Made by a program: the position numbers and the translations under genes
Assembly (NCBI GenBank): GCA_034096865.1
Contig: JAWQFJ010000498.1
Coordinates: forward strand, 118,501-182,500
Length of the DNA: 64,000 nt
Direction of reading: 5' to 3'
DNA from: Theodoxus fluviatilis
Lineage: Eukaryota > Mollusca > Gastropoda > Cycloneritida > Neritidae
Notes under the pieces: generated by a model
Databases searched by the model: none
Seen by the model: only the letters and a program-made list of their open reading frames with translations
Told to the model about the DNA's origin: nothing
Part shown: piece after piece, positions 45,282 to 57,753 of the stretch
Layout of the letters: every line of letters begins with the position of its first letter
How positions within the stretch are numbered: the first letter of the stretch is position 1

Positions 45282-46210
45282 GTAGGTGTCTACCCTGGTC
45301 AACACCCCCCTGTCTGTCTGCATCACAGTAGGTGTCTACCCTGGTCAACACCCTGCATGACAGTAGGTGTCTACCCTGGTCAACACCCCCCTGTCTGTCT
45401 GCATCACAGTAGGTGTCTACCCTGGTCAACACCCTGCATCACAGTAGGTGTCTACCCTGGTCAACACCCTGCATCACAGTAGGTGTCTACCCTGGTCAAC
45501 ACCCTGCATCACAGTAGGTGTCTACCCTGGTCAACACCCCCCTGTCTGTCTGCATCACAGTAGGTGTCTACCCTGGTCAACACCCCCCTGTCTGTCTGCA
45601 TCACAGTAGGTGTCTACCCTGGTCAACACCCTGCATCACAGTAGGTGTCTACCCTGGTCAACACCCTGCATCACAGTAGGTGTCTACCCTGGTCAACACC
45701 CCCCTGTCTGTCTGCATCACAGTAGGTGTCTACCCTGGTCAACACCCCCCTGTCTGTCTGCATCACAGTAGGTGTCTACCCTGGTCAACACCCTGCATGA
45801 CAGTAGGTGTCTACCCTGGTCAACACCCCCCTGTCTGTCTGCATCACAGTAGGTGTCTACCCTGGTCAACACCCCCCTGTCTGTCTGCATCACAGTAGGT
45901 GTCTACCCTGGTCAACACCCCCCTGTCTGTCTGCATCACAGTAGGTGTCTACCCTGGTCAACACCCCCCTGTCTGTCTGCATCACAGTAGGTGTCTACCC
46001 TGGTCAACACCCCCCTGTCTGTCTGCATCACAGTAGGTGTCAACACCCCCCTGTCTGTCTGCATCACAGTAGGTGTCTACCCTGGTCAACACCCCCCTGT
46101 CTGTCTGCATCACAGTAGGTGTCTACCCTGGTCAACACCCCCCTGTCTGTCTGCATCACAGTAGGTGTCTACCCTGGTCAACACCCCCCTGTCTGTCTGC
46201 ATTACAGTAG
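45282..46210 (+). repeat. 46/35-bp array derived from an exon end and its splice donor
   Basis: Two unit forms: GTGTCTACCCTGGTCAACAC + CCCCCTGTCTGTCTGCATCA + CAGTAG (46 bp), and a 35-bp form lacking CCCCTGTCTGT. The first copy of this sequence is the end of exon 15 itself (45240-45281). About 22 further copies follow, each with CATCACA|GTAGGTG, a full donor-like site. Confidence 0.95.
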
Positions 46211-46377
46211 GTTTTTTGGTGGTAGTGTGGTGGTGTTTTTGTAGATGGGCATGTATTAGGGGGTGAATGCAGTGGTAGAGAGTAATAATGTCCCATACTG
46301 CCTTTCCTCACCTCTTGCTGCAATTCCCACACTGCCCTTTGCTGCTAATCCCACACAGACCTTTCTCTCAGCTGCAT

Positions 46378-46735
46378 GGGAAGAGCAGCAAGGGGCAGTG
46401 TGGGATTGGCAGCAAGGGGCAGTGTGGGAATGGCAGCAAGGGGCAGTGTGGGAATGGCAGCAAGGGGCAGTGTGGGAATGGCAGCAAGGGGCAGTGTGGA
46501 AACGGCAGCAAGGGGCAGTGTGGGATTGGCAGCAAGGGGCAGTGTGGGAATGGCAGCAAGGGGCAGTGTGGGAATGGCAGCAAGGGGCAGTGTGAGAACG
46601 GCAGCAAGGGGCAGTGTGGGAATGGCAGCAAGGGGCAGTGTGGGAATGGCAGCAAGGGGCGGTGTAGGAATGGCAGCAAGGAGCAGTGTGGGAATGGCAG
46701 CAAGGGGCAGCATGGGGATGGTAGCAATTGCCATT
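46378..46735 (+). repeat. 24-bp minisatellite
   Basis: About 14 copies of gggcagtgtgggaatggcag + caag, with single-base variants (gggattgg, gaaacgg, gagaacgg). The flank gctgctaatcccacacagac at 46340 contains an inverted version of the unit. Confidence 0.95.
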
Positions 46736-47245
46736 GCCACCGCCATTGCAACTAGCATTGCCACTGCCACTACCACTGCCACTACTATTGCCATTACTAC
46801 CGCCATTGCCACTACCACTGCCACTACTATTGCCATTACTACCGCCATTGCCATTACTACCGCCATTGCCACTACCACTACTATTGCCATTACTACCGCC
46901 ATTGCCACTACCACTGCCACTACTATTGCAATTACTACTGCCATTGCCATTACTACCGCCATTGCCACTACCACTGCCACTACTACTGCCATTACTACCG
47001 CCATTGCCACTACTACCGCCATTGCCACTACCACTGCCATTGCCACTACCACTACTATTGCCATTACTACCGCCATTGCCACTACCACTGCCATTGCCAC
47101 TACCACTGCCATTGCCACTACCACTGCCATTGCCACTGCCACTACTATTGCCATTACTACCGCCATTGCCACTACCACTGCCACTACTATTGCCATTACT
47201 ACCGCCATTGCCACTACCACTGCCATTGCCACTACCACTGCAGTC
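46736..47245 (+). repeat. Hexanucleotide-based repeat (GCCATT/GCCACT/ACCACT)
   Basis: Imperfect array of gccattgccactaccactg and actattgccattactaccgc. It opens a long frame that continues into exon 16 in the same phase; the continuation is a coincidence of unit length rather than evidence of coding, because an acceptor lies at 47306-47308. Confidence 0.93.
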
Positions 47246-47308
47246 ATTGCCTTCACCACTGCCATTGTGGGTCTGGTACTGACAGCATCTCTACTTGTGT
47301 TGTTGCAG

Positions 47309-47836
47309 GCAGACAGCCCCGAAGTGGTGGTGCAGCTGTTCCAGACTGGGGCAACTGAGGGGCAGCTGGCCTATGAAAGCCTCGTACAGCAGGGCCTGGT
47401 GCTGATACAGGAGGAAGAGACCCAGCCCCCTTCCTCCCCGCTCTCCAATTCCCCTGGCTCTGTAGGTCCTTCTAGCCCTTTTGCCGCCCCTCGTGACGCC
47501 TCCACTCCCTCCTCTCTCCATGCAACCCCCACCCCCCAGATAAATGACATGGTGCCCCTCGGGATTGGAATACCCTCACAGTCGCCAGTCACGCAGCCTG
47601 CCCCCTCCCCTTCCTGCAGCAGCAGTGCCAGTTCCGGCATGAGCCACGCCAGTCCCAGCATGAGCCACGCCAGTCCCAGCATGAGCCACGCCAGTCCCAG
47701 CAACCAATCTTGGGCTGCCCAGGTGGATGCGGAGCTCAGCGAAGGCACGCTGACTCCCTCCTCCAGCTTGTTGGAGATGACCCTGGATGGATCTGATTTG
47801 GAAGTGGCCAGAATCACGGATGGGTCCTCAGTGTGA
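47309..47836 (+). CDS. Tudor protein exon 16 (C-terminus, stop)
   Basis: Acceptor acttgtgttgttgcag, phase 0, stop TGA at 47834-47836. It encodes ADSPEVVVQLFQTGATEGQL and AYESLVQQGLVLIQEEE, the end of the SN-like lobe, then a low-complexity tail with QPPSSPLSNSPGSVGPSS and three tandem MSHASPS units (21 bp each, 47638-47700), ending LEVARITDGSSV. The tail is likely disordered. Confidence 0.93.
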   Translation, partial: ADSPEVVVQLFQTGATEGQLAYESLVQQGLVLIQEEETQPPSSPLSNSPGSVGPSSPFAAPRDASTPSSLHATPTPQINDMVPLGIGIPSQSPVTQPAPSPSCSSSASSGMSHASPSMSHASPSMSHASPSNQSWAAQVDAELSEGTLTPSSSLLEMTLDGSDLEVARITDGSSV

Positions 47837-48119
47837 GCCGCGTTGGCTGTGTAAATGGCATGTCTGGGTGATGAGTTGTTGTGCTGGGAAATGAAAGGAA
47901 AGGGAGAGAGAGTGAAGCTGGCCATGGGTAATGAGAGTGTGGAAGATGCTGTGTGGATGGTAGGGTCAGATTTGCTGTGGGAACTTGAGGACTGGGTGGA
48001 ATGTGATGTGATAGAGTGCACATGCTTCACTGTTTGCCCTGGGTAGTCCCGACAGCTGCTTGAGTCGCCCGTCCTTCCTTGGCCCCCACATCTCACACCA
48101 TTGCCCTCTTCTCTGTACA
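47837..48119 (+). other. Possible start of 3' UTR
   Basis: No AATAAA is present between the stop codon and the 54-bp array, so either the UTR runs through the array or a variant signal is used. Confidence 0.4.
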
Positions 48120-51100
48120 CTTGCACCTTTCCCAGCATCATTGGATACATACATACCTATCATACACAGCACACTTGCACCTTTCCCAGCATCATTGGAT
48201 ACATACATACCTATCATACACAGCACACTTGCACCTTGCCCAGCATCATTGGATACATACATACCTATCATACACAGCACACTTGCACCTTGCCCAGCAT
48301 CATTGGATACATACATACCTATCATACACAGCACACTTGCACCTTTCCCAGCATAATTGGATACATACATACCTATCATACACAGCACACTTGCACCTTG
48401 CCCAGCATCATTGGATACATACATACCTATCATACACAGCACACTTGCACCTTTCCCAGCATAATTGGATACATACATACCTATCATACACAGCACACTT
48501 GCACCTTTCCCAGCATCATTGGATACATACATACCTATCATACACAGCACACTTGCACCTTGCCCAGCATCATTGGATACATACATACCTATCATACACA
48601 GCACACTTGCACCTTTCCCAGCATCATTGGATACATACATACCTATCATACACAGCACACTTGCACCTTTCCCAGCATCATTGGATACATACATACCTAT
48701 CATACACAGCACACTTGCACCTTTCCCAGCATCATTGGATACATACATACCTATCATACACAGCACACTTGCACCTTTCCCAGCATCATTGGATACATAC
48801 ATACCTATCATACACAGCACACTTGCACCTTTCCCAGCATCATTGGATACATACATACCTATCATACACAGCACACTTGCACCTTTCCCAGCATCATTGG
48901 ATACATACATACCTATCATACACAGCACACTTGCACCTTTCCCAGCATCATTGGATACATACATACCTATCATACACAGCACACTTGCACCTTTCCCAGC
49001 ATCATTGGATACATACATACCTATCATACACAGCACACTTGCACCTTTCCCAGCATCATTGGATACATACATACCTATCATACACAGCACACTTGCACCT
49101 TTCCCAGCATCATTGGATACATACATACCTATCATACACAGCACACTTGCACCTTGCCCAGCATCATTGGATACATACATACCTATCATACACAGCACAC
49201 TTGCACCTTGCCCAGCATCATTGGATACATACATACCTATCATACACAGCACACTTGCACCTTTCCCAGCATAATTGGATACATACATACCTATCATACA
49301 CAGCACACTTGCACCTTTCCCAGCATCATTGGATACATACATACCTATCATACACAACACACTTGCACCTTTCCCAGCATAATTGGATACATACATACCT
49401 ATCATACACAGCACACTTGCACCTTTCCCAGCATCATTGGATACATACATACCTATCATACACAGCACACTTGCACCTTTCCCAGCATCATTGGATACAT
49501 ACATACCTATCATACACAGCACACTTGCACCTTTCCCAGCATCATTGGATACATACATACCTATCATACACAGCACACTTGCACCTTGCCCAGCATCATT
49601 GGATACATACATACCTATCATACACAGCACACTTGCACCTTTCCCAGCATCATTGGATACATACATACCTATCATACACAGCACACTTGCACCTTTCCCA
49701 GCATCATTGGATACATACATACCTATCATACACAGCACACTTGCACCTTGCCCAGCATCATTGGATACATACATACCTATCATACACAGCACACTTGCAC
49801 CTTTCCCAGCATCATTGGATACATACATACCTATCATACACAGCACACTTGCACCTTTCCCAGCATCATTGGATACATACATACCTATCATACACAGCAC
49901 ACTTGCACCTTGCCCAGCATCATTGGATACATACATACCTATCATACACAGCACACTTGCACCTTTCCCAGCATCATTGGATACATACATACCTATCATA
50001 CACAGCACACTTGCACCTTGCCCAGCATCATTGGATACATACATACCTATCATACACAGCACACTTGCACCTTTCCCAGCATCATTGGATACATACATAC
50101 CTATCATACACAGCACACTTGCACCTTTCCCAGCATCATTGGATACATACATACCTATCATACACAGCACACTTGCACCTTTCCCAGCATCATTGGATAC
50201 ATACATACCTATCATACACAGCACACTTGCACCTTTCCCAGCATCATTGGATACATACATCCCTATGCAGTGGCCCTATCATACACTGTACACTTGCACC
50301 TTTCCCAGCATCATTGGATACATACATACCTATGCAGTGGCCCTATCATACACTGTACACTTGCACCTTTCCCAGCATAATTGGATACATACATACCTAT
50401 GCAGTGGCCCTATCATACACAGCACACTTGCACCTTTCCCAGCATAATTGGATACATACATACCTATGCAGTGGCCCTATCATACACAGCACACTTGCAC
50501 CTTTCCCAGCATAATTGGATACATACATACCTATCATACACAGCACACTTGCACCTTTCCCAGCATAATTGGATACATACATACCTATCATACACAGCAC
50601 ACTTGCACCTTGCCCAGCATCATTGGATACATACATACCTATCATACACAGCACACTTGCACCTTTCCCAGCATCATTGGATACATACATACCTATCATA
50701 CACAGCACACTTGCACCTTTCCCAGCATCATTGGATACATACATACCTATCATACACAGCACACTTGCACCTTTCCCAGCATCATTGGATACATACATAC
50801 CTATCATACACAGCACACTTGCACCTTTCCCAGCATCATTGGATACATACATCCCTATGCAGTGGCCCTATCATACACTGTACACTTGCACCTTTCCCAG
50901 CATCATTGGATACATACATACCTATGCAGTGGCCCTATCATACACTGTACACTTGCACCTTTCCCAGCATAATTGGATACATACATACCTATGCAGTGGC
51001 CCTATCATACACAGCACACTTGCACCTTTCCCAGCATAATTGGATACATACATACCTATGCAGTGGCCCTATCATACACAGCACACTTGCACCTTTCCCA

Positions 51101-51335
51101 GCATAATTGGATACATACATACCTATCATACACAGCACACTTGCACCTTTCCCAGCATAATTGGATACATACATACCTATCATACACAGCACACTTGCAC
51201 CTTTCCCAGCATCATTGGATACATACATACCTATGCAGTGGCCCTATCATACACAGCACACTTGCACCTTTCCCAGCATAATTGGATACATACATACCTA
51301 TGCAGTGGCCCTATCATACACAGCACACTTGCACA
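48120..51335 (+). repeat. 54-bp array, ~58 copies, with 67-bp variants
   Basis: Unit cacttgcacctttcccagca + tcattggatacatacatacc + tatcatacacagca. Common single changes are cctttc/ccttgc and catcatt/cataatt. Near the 3' end a 13-bp insertion (gcagtggccctat) makes 67-bp units; the block with these variants (50260-50500) reappears at 50850-51090, so a segment of about 590 bp was duplicated as a whole. Frames of hundreds of codons result from the unit being divisible by three. Confidence 0.97.
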
Positions 51336-51339
51336 TGGC

Positions 51340-53594
51340 TCCTCCATATGGATGGACGCCTTCTATAAGTCGTTCCTTTTCATCCGTGGATCCAGTATTA
51401 CCAGTGTATGGATAGTCTTATTTTCGTGTTCATGTGCCCCTGTCTTCTGAAGAAGGAATTCAGTTTGCAGAAAAACTTGTGTGAACTCAGGAAGAATGTT
51501 TCATGCTATACTTTTTTCCTGCCATTGAATTATGTTTGATAAAATTCACTCTGTAGCAGTACCAAATAATTGCTGCTCATGTTAGGGAGAAACTGTGTTG
51601 AAGATAAAGTATGTATTTCTCCTTTATGAACTCCAAGTTGTTTGATGCATAGAAAGATACTTGGAGAATGTATCAATTGAATGCATGTTTGCTTGGGGAA
51701 GTGGGTTGGCTTGGGAAATGACGATGTATGATAGGGGAGCAGTGGTCATCTGGAAAAAGTGTGTTTTCGAAAGCCAAAGCGTGAAGGTGTGTTGCTTTTC
51801 CACTTTGGTATTTCTTATTGATTTTGATGCACACGGTCTTAGTGATGGCATTTCCAGGAGGCACACAGTTTTTCATTTCCACCCCAGTTCTCTAGTCCTG
51901 TTCCAGTCAACTTGCTTACACTCATGGTGACTGTTTTCATTTCCACCCCAGTTCTCTAGTCCTGTTCCAGTCAACTTACTTACACTCATGGTGACTGTTA
52001 GAACATTTGCTTCCCATAACTCCACATTTACTGTGCAGTTCTCTGCATTCTATCTTTCTAAGAGGAGTCACATGGTTTATCATTACTCTCATACTCATTA
52101 TCATTGTCATCATTCTGATAACCCCTGGTGGCCAGATTGGCTGCTTGGGCTTCCTGTGGCTGAGCTACTGGAGTAGACCCTGAAAGCCAGCTAGCCAGGG
52201 GGTCCAGCTGATGAGGGAGCATTGAGCAGCTCTGACCTTGTGTTCTCTGTTACTCTGAAAGGAGGGTACTTGCTCTCTGTAGTCCCTGATCACAGTAAGG
52301 TGCTATTTGTTTGCTGAGAGCTTTGTTTGTGTTACTGCCGCAAGTGATTCATGGAGGAGGGTCAACTATGGAGTACTAGAGAGACAGGATTTCCATTTAG
52401 CTCTTCAGAGAAAGACAGATCAGGGACTCCTTTTGAAGGGCCAGGTGGGAGTGCTGAGGCTCTGGCTGTCTTCTGGAGTTGCATGATGAGCTGGGTGGTG
52501 TGCAAGGTTGTGTGTCTCGAGCTGGGTGGTATGCAAGGTTCTGTGTCTCAAGCACTGGTCTCGTGACTCAACATGGCACGACCATGATTTCCTGTCCATC
52601 TACAGACCTGGGCTGACAGAAGGTCGCACCACATACTCCATGGGGAGGAATGTATTCTTGTCGGGACAAAGAATGATTTTGAAGTGTTAATGACTAGGGC
52701 AAGCCTGCTGACGCTCAAAGGGATGAAGTATACCTCACGGGGCTTTGTGGAGAATTCTCTTTGGAGACTTGAACTGTGGAAGTAGAGGAGAGTTACGAGG
52801 TGCATCTTAACAGGGAGGATATGGTGGGGATGAGGTGATGGAACGTATGAAGTGTGGAAAGTATTGTTGCTCTCGCTTGAAATTTGGCGGTGGGATGGGA
52901 TGGTGCCACCTATAGCCTTGCAGACAAAGAGCCGAGTTTGAAGGCTGCTGTCCTTACCTGGTCAGCAGGGGGGGGGGGGGGGGGGGATCTGACCTGTGTC
53001 TGGCAAAGGCTGTTTTCCGATGAGGACATTACCCACCCCTCCACCCACCCACCCCTCCACCCACTCACCCCTCCACCCATCCACCGAGCTTATCTCAGTG
53101 TGAATTATGGTTCAGCTTTCTTTTCTGTTTCTTTTCTTATTTTTTAAGGCAAATAGATGAATGAAAATCAAAATTTGGTTTTCATACTAACAGTTGTTAT
53201 TTGTGGTTGAGATGTTATTGTATTGGAAATGCCTCTTTATGTAATTTTTGTTCTTTCTTTCTTTTGACAATCATGATTTGAATTTGTGTTTGAGTGATGG
53301 TGACAAAGTTCATTTCCTTTGAATAAAACGTTATGTGCTATGTTTTTGAAATGTAGAATTTAAGATATGGAGATATTGAATGTATGATAATGATGATAAG
53401 TTTTCAGGATATTCATATTGTCTTCTTTTTTCTTATTCTACCTTCCTACCACCTTTTTTTAAATATGAAGAGGTTGATTGTTGACAGGTTTATTACTCTG
53501 ATATTTGAGGCAGGATGCATTTGAATTTCGAGAGGTGGAAAATAAAAAGTTGTGTGCAGAAATCTCGTGTGTAATGCTTTCCTTGTCTTACGTG
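51340..53594. other. Intergenic or 3' UTR sequence
   Basis: No coding signs. A 65-bp direct duplication (tttcatttccaccccagttc .. actcatggtgact) lies at about 51865-51995. A poly-G run is at 52967-52987 and a CCACCCAC tract at 53030-53085. Confidence 0.5.
53541..53546 (+). terminator. Candidate poly(A) signal AATAAA
   Basis: AATAAA followed about 40 bp later by GT-rich sequence (gtgggtgtgtgtgtgtg), a suitable downstream element. Another AATAAA is at 53322-53327. If either serves the Tudor gene, its 3' UTR is over 5 kb and includes the 54-bp array. Confidence 0.35.
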
Positions 53595-53662
53595 GGTGTG
53601 TGTGTGTGTGCACGTGTATGCATGTGTGTGTGTGCATGCACGTGTGTGTGTGTGTGTGTGAT
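53595..53662 (+). repeat. Interrupted (GT)n
   Basis: GT repeat with CACGTG and CATGCA interruptions. Confidence 0.9.
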
Positions 53663-55135
53663 ATTATGTCATTAAACAGTGAAGAGAATACATGGCATCA
53701 TAAATGTAATTTGTATTCAGTCATAGGATAGTATATCCTTGAGTGGAATGTTTCATTCTGTGCAGCCTATCACCAAACACTTGAAATATCACAGCAATGC
53801 TGAATGGTTTGAGCCCCATAGACGTGCAGTGGCAGTGCTTGGTGTGTTTGGCCAGAAACAAGTGTTGCTGACGGTGCTGATATCCAGATGATGGTTTATT
53901 AACATTATACAAAAATACAAGTTGACACTTTTTACAAACAAATGTGCAATGCATTGCATATTGCATTGTCAACTGACAACATCCAATGTACAAATGACGT
54001 GAAGATGAGTACTCATTGAAGTATTGAAAGATGTTGTAATGGGTTTTGCAAACCACTGTAAAGGTATTCATCAGAATATAATGTTCTCAAAGCTCTTGCA
54101 TAAATCAACATCACATTAAAATACAGAAGAGTTTGAGGCTTACAAAAGGCTAAAACCTCGACTTACCAGAACACGGCTGTCCACTACAATATGCATGACC
54201 AACTGTTCTTGCCATCCCCAGCACATGGAAAGGGAATGGCAATTGATAGACAAATGGATCACGTGATAAATCAGAAATGTTGCACCAAACCATGTTTTCC
54301 ATGTCGCTTGCCTGCTTAGTGTGTCTCGTATTTGATTTTCACTCTACACGTCATTTCCAACAATGACTACTACTTTCACTGGCGTTCAGTCGTAGCTATG
54401 AGACCAGATGTAAATGCTCAACAAGTCCTGCGTGTCTGCAACCTATACATCAGATGGCTAACGAGCTCTGCACCACTCGATGAAAGGCGCCTTGTTTTCC
54501 CGTACATTTACATCGTAACTGGATTGCTTCAGCAAACTGAATGGTACATCTGGTGGATGGCTGAAAGTTTGCTGTCGCAGCTGTTGCTCAATTCAAAAAG
54601 GAACTGTAGAAGAAGTTTTGTGGAGAGACGTTGAATCTGGGTGTTTGAGGTCCAATGGACCACAACTCCTGAAGTCAAAGACATGCTCTCATGGCATGTG
54701 ACAAACGACTTTGCCACAGAACCACCAAGGAACGACTTAACTTCATCAAGCATCTCTGCATTTTTCAGACTCTGCATCTACTTAATCAATTACTATGTCC
54801 TGAAGATTTCTTGGTGTTGAACATACAATTTCACACTTGTACATGCACATGCCACAGATAGAAAGTAATTGACTGAGGGAGGGTGGGAGAAAACTTTGTG
54901 ATGCAGTCGTTTTCGATATAATCGATTTGAAAAGGGGAAAGTATATAAAGGGAGTCGTCACAGATTTATTCTGTCCGCAGATGTTCTTGAGTTGAGGCAG
55001 TGGAAAGCGTAGTATAGAAATGATCTGTCTATGACAGTTGCTATGATTTCATTGGTGTTCGTTCACATGAGCATTGTGCCCATTTACATGGCTGCCATGA
55101 AGAGGGCGAGGTTTGACAAGGGGGTGTCGCGGTAT
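53663..55135. other. Intergenic, nothing recognised
   Basis: A 100-codon plus frame at 54332-54634 has no recognisable domain and no repeat support; I do not call it a gene. Confidence 0.4.
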
Positions 55136-55139
55136 AGAA

Positions 55140-55565
55140 CTTTACGCCCCCTATGGATTGGGGGTAAGAACAGACCCCCAATGGATTGGGGGTAAGATTA
55201 GACCCCCTATGGATTGGGGGTAAGAACAAGAACAGACCCCCAATGGATTGGGGGTATGAACAGATCCCCTATGGATTGGGGGTAAGAGTAGACGCTCAGT
55301 GTCTCTATACGCGATCCCCCTGGGGGTTTGGGGTAAGAATTGACCCACAGCGTCTCCCTACGCAATTCGTAAGAGGCGAATAACTATAGGGACACCGTGA
55401 CTTGATTTGCATTCACTCTAAACTGTTCTAGTGATCTTCATGCTTATTGGCCTTACATAGCCTACAAAGGCTGAGAGGCTGTAAAACGCCATCCATCCTT
55501 TGGTCAATGGCCTTACAAAACCTACAAAGGCTGAAAGGCCGTTAAACCCCATCAGTCCAGTCCCA
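55140..55565 (+). repeat. SINE-like repeat with tandemly repeated head
   Basis: The family head ccccctatggattgggggta + agaacaga is repeated about five times (55145-55290), followed by the normal body (gcgtctccctacgcaattcg, taagaggcgaataactatag, ccttacatagcctacaaagg) and a second diverged tail from 55500 (ccttacaaaacctacaaagg). Confidence 0.7.
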
Positions 55566-55924
55566 TTCTTTAGTTTACGTTCAGTAGGGCATGTCCCATC
55601 ATTTTCTATGCAGTACATGCGTGTCAGAGGGAGACAGACATCTGTACAATTTGTTCATGATGTGCAGTCGTTGAAATGGGTTCAGAATGAACACTGAAGA
55701 CAGCACTAAGGATTTGGTGCTAAATGAAAATATTGAGGCTCAAAACCCTCGATCTCTCGGGAGGTGTTGCAATGTACCATGAAATAAGCTGATAAAGCAC
55801 GGCAGCTAATACAAAATACAAGCTTTTCAAAATTCTTTTGCTGTGAAACCCATACATGTTTTTGTGATAGTGGAGAAGAGCGCTGGGAGGTTGAAATCGT
55901 ACACCATTCAAACTCCGTTTCTTG

Positions 55925-56045
55925 TCCCTCTGTGGGCTGGGGGTAAGAATAGACCCACCGCGCCTCCCTACGCGATTCGTAAGAGGCGAATAACTAGGGA
56001 CATCTCGACTTGATTTGCGTTTATTCTAAACTGTCTGATCTGCTG
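55925..56045 (+). repeat. SINE-like repeat, short copy
   Basis: ctgtgggctgggggtaagaa, tagacccaccgcgcctccct, acgcgattcgtaagaggcga; truncated before the CATT tail. Confidence 0.65.
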
Positions 56046-56375
56046 CTCTGTTCTGTTTTAGGTGTGATGCCTTTTTCTTCTCCTTATGTCTATGCGTATG
56101 CGCACTGACTTTAGAAAATGTAGTCTTCCTAAAATATATTCCCCTTGCTTTCAGGGAGATTCAAAGAGGGGCTGATTATTCCTGTAGACCTTGAACCCAT
56201 TGTAGACATGAAATGCTCGTCCTGAGGAACAGGTGAAGCTTGGGGAATGGGAGAGGACTGGTGAGGGAGGGAAGGGGTGGGGTGGGTGGAGGTGGAGGAG
56301 CTTGTCCAGGAGAAGGGGTTCAAATGGATGAGATTATGGTCTATGGTAAGAGATCAAACAGGAAGGGGGACAGAC

Positions 56376-56376
56376 T

Positions 56377-56417
<41 letters not shown>

Positions 56418-56418
56418 C
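56376..56418 (+). repeat. Poly-G run
   Basis: About 40 consecutive G with one C near the end; possible G-quadruplex-forming and likely length-variable. Confidence 0.95.
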
Positions 56419-56519
56419 GGGGGATAGTTTGAAGGGACAGGTGGATAATTAGGATGGGAAGGAATGGGATGAGGTCTGAAGGGGGCGTGCAGATTGGGGC
56501 AGGAGATGAAGAACGGAGG

Positions 56520-57510
56520 GGATGGAGGAGAGAGGAGGGGAAGCCCCTCTACAAGTGGTAGTCGAGGTTTTCAGGGCTCTGGCTGTAGATGACAGGAGGG
56601 GAAGCCCCTCTACAAGTGGTAGTCGAGGTTTTCAGGGCTCTGACTGTAGGATTGGGGCAGGAGATGGAGAACGGAGGTGATGGAGGAGAGAGGAGGGGAA
56701 GCCCCTCTACAAGTGGTAGTCGAGGTTTTCAGGGCTCTGACTGTAGGATTGGGGCAGGAGATGGAGAACGGAGGTGATGGAGGAGAGAGGAGGGGAAGCC
56801 CCTCTACAAGTGGTAGTCCAGGTTTTCAGGGCTCTGACTGTAGGATTGGGGCAGGAGATGGAGAACGGAGGTGATGGAGGAGAGAGGAGGGGAAGCCCCT
56901 CTACAAGTGGTAGTCGAGGTTTTCAGGGCTCTGGCTGTAGATGACAGGAGGGGAAGCCCCTCTACAAGTGGTAGTCGAGGTTTTCAGGGCTCTGGCTGTA
57001 GATGACAGGAGGGGAAGCCCCTCTACAAGTGGTAGTCGAGGTTTTCAGGGCTCTGGCTGTAGATGACAGGAGGGGAAGCCCCTCTACAAGTGGTAGTCGA
57101 GGTTTTCAGGGCTCTGGCTGTAGATGACAGGAGGGGAAGCCCCTCTACAAGTGGTAGTCGAGGTTTTCAGGGCTCTGGCTGTAGATGACAGGAGGGGAAG
57201 CCCCTCTACAAGTGGTAGTCGAGGTTTTCAGGGCTCTGGCTGTAGATGACAGGAGGGGAAGCCCCTCTACAAGTGGTAGTCGAGGTTTTCAGGGCTCTGG
57301 CTGTAGATGACAGGAGGGGAAGCCCCTCTACAAGTGGTAGTCGAGGTTTTCAGGGCTCTGGCTGTAGATGACAGGAGGGGAAGCCCCTCTACAAGTGGTA
57401 GTCGAGGTTTTCAGGGCTCTGGCTGTAGATGACAGGAGGGGAAGCCCCTCTACAAGTGGTAGTCGAGGTTTTCAGGGCTCTGACTGTAGATGACAGGAGG
57501 GGAAGCCCCT
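56520..57510 (-). repeat. 61-bp array derived from the end of a coding exon
   Basis: On the minus strand each 61-bp unit reads atctacagtcagagccctga + aaacctcgactaccacttgt + agaggggcttcccctcctgtc. The first 42 bases equal the last codons and TAG of the mucin-like gene (encoding IYSQSPENLDYHL-stop). About 16 copies follow the real stop codon into the 3' region. The copies around 56640-56890 carry an extra about 40-bp insert (attggggcaggagatggaga). Confidence 0.95.
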
Positions 57511-57694
57511 CTACAAGTGGTAGTCGAGGTTTTCAGGGCTCTGACTGTAGATGACAGGATGCTGGCTGTCGCTGGAAGGAGGGGTGTTTTTGTTCGCGAC
57601 CTTGCCGTTGCTGAAGTGAAGGTCATCGAGTTGCGCCCCTGCATTGTAGTAGGATGCAGACTGCGTGCCCTTGAACCTTGCCGACTGCCGTCTC
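57511..57694 (-). CDS. Mucin-like membrane protein, last exon (cytoplasmic tail)
   Basis: Minus strand; acceptor cccgtgtctggcgctgcag at 57695, phase 2 entry, TAG at 57511. It encodes RRQSARFKGTQSASYYNAGA and QLDDLHFSNGKVANKNTPPS, ending PVIYSQSPENLDYHL. Basic residues at the start continue the stop-transfer cluster from the preceding exon. Several Tyr (YYNAG, VIYSQ, LDYHL) could be signalling or sorting sites; that is speculation. Confidence 0.85.
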
Positions 57695-57753
57695 CTGCAG
57701 CGCCAGACACGGGAGAAGGTCAACTCAATTAAATGCTGTATTCAGTTGAGGGG

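Noticed and set aside
46345..47308. Long plus frame running into the last Tudor exon, and Ala/Val-rich minus frame
   Set aside because: Produced by 24-bp and hexanucleotide repeats; the coding part starts only after the acceptor at 47306-47308, and the preceding exon joins there in phase.
47966..50514. Open frames of 759-811 codons (both strands) through the 54-bp array
   Set aside because: They result from a stop-free unit whose length is divisible by three; they are open in several frames at once and have no start context, splice sites or domain.
54332..54777. 100-codon plus and 82-codon minus frames
   Set aside because: No recognisable motif, splice pattern or neighbouring exon; within the range expected by chance.
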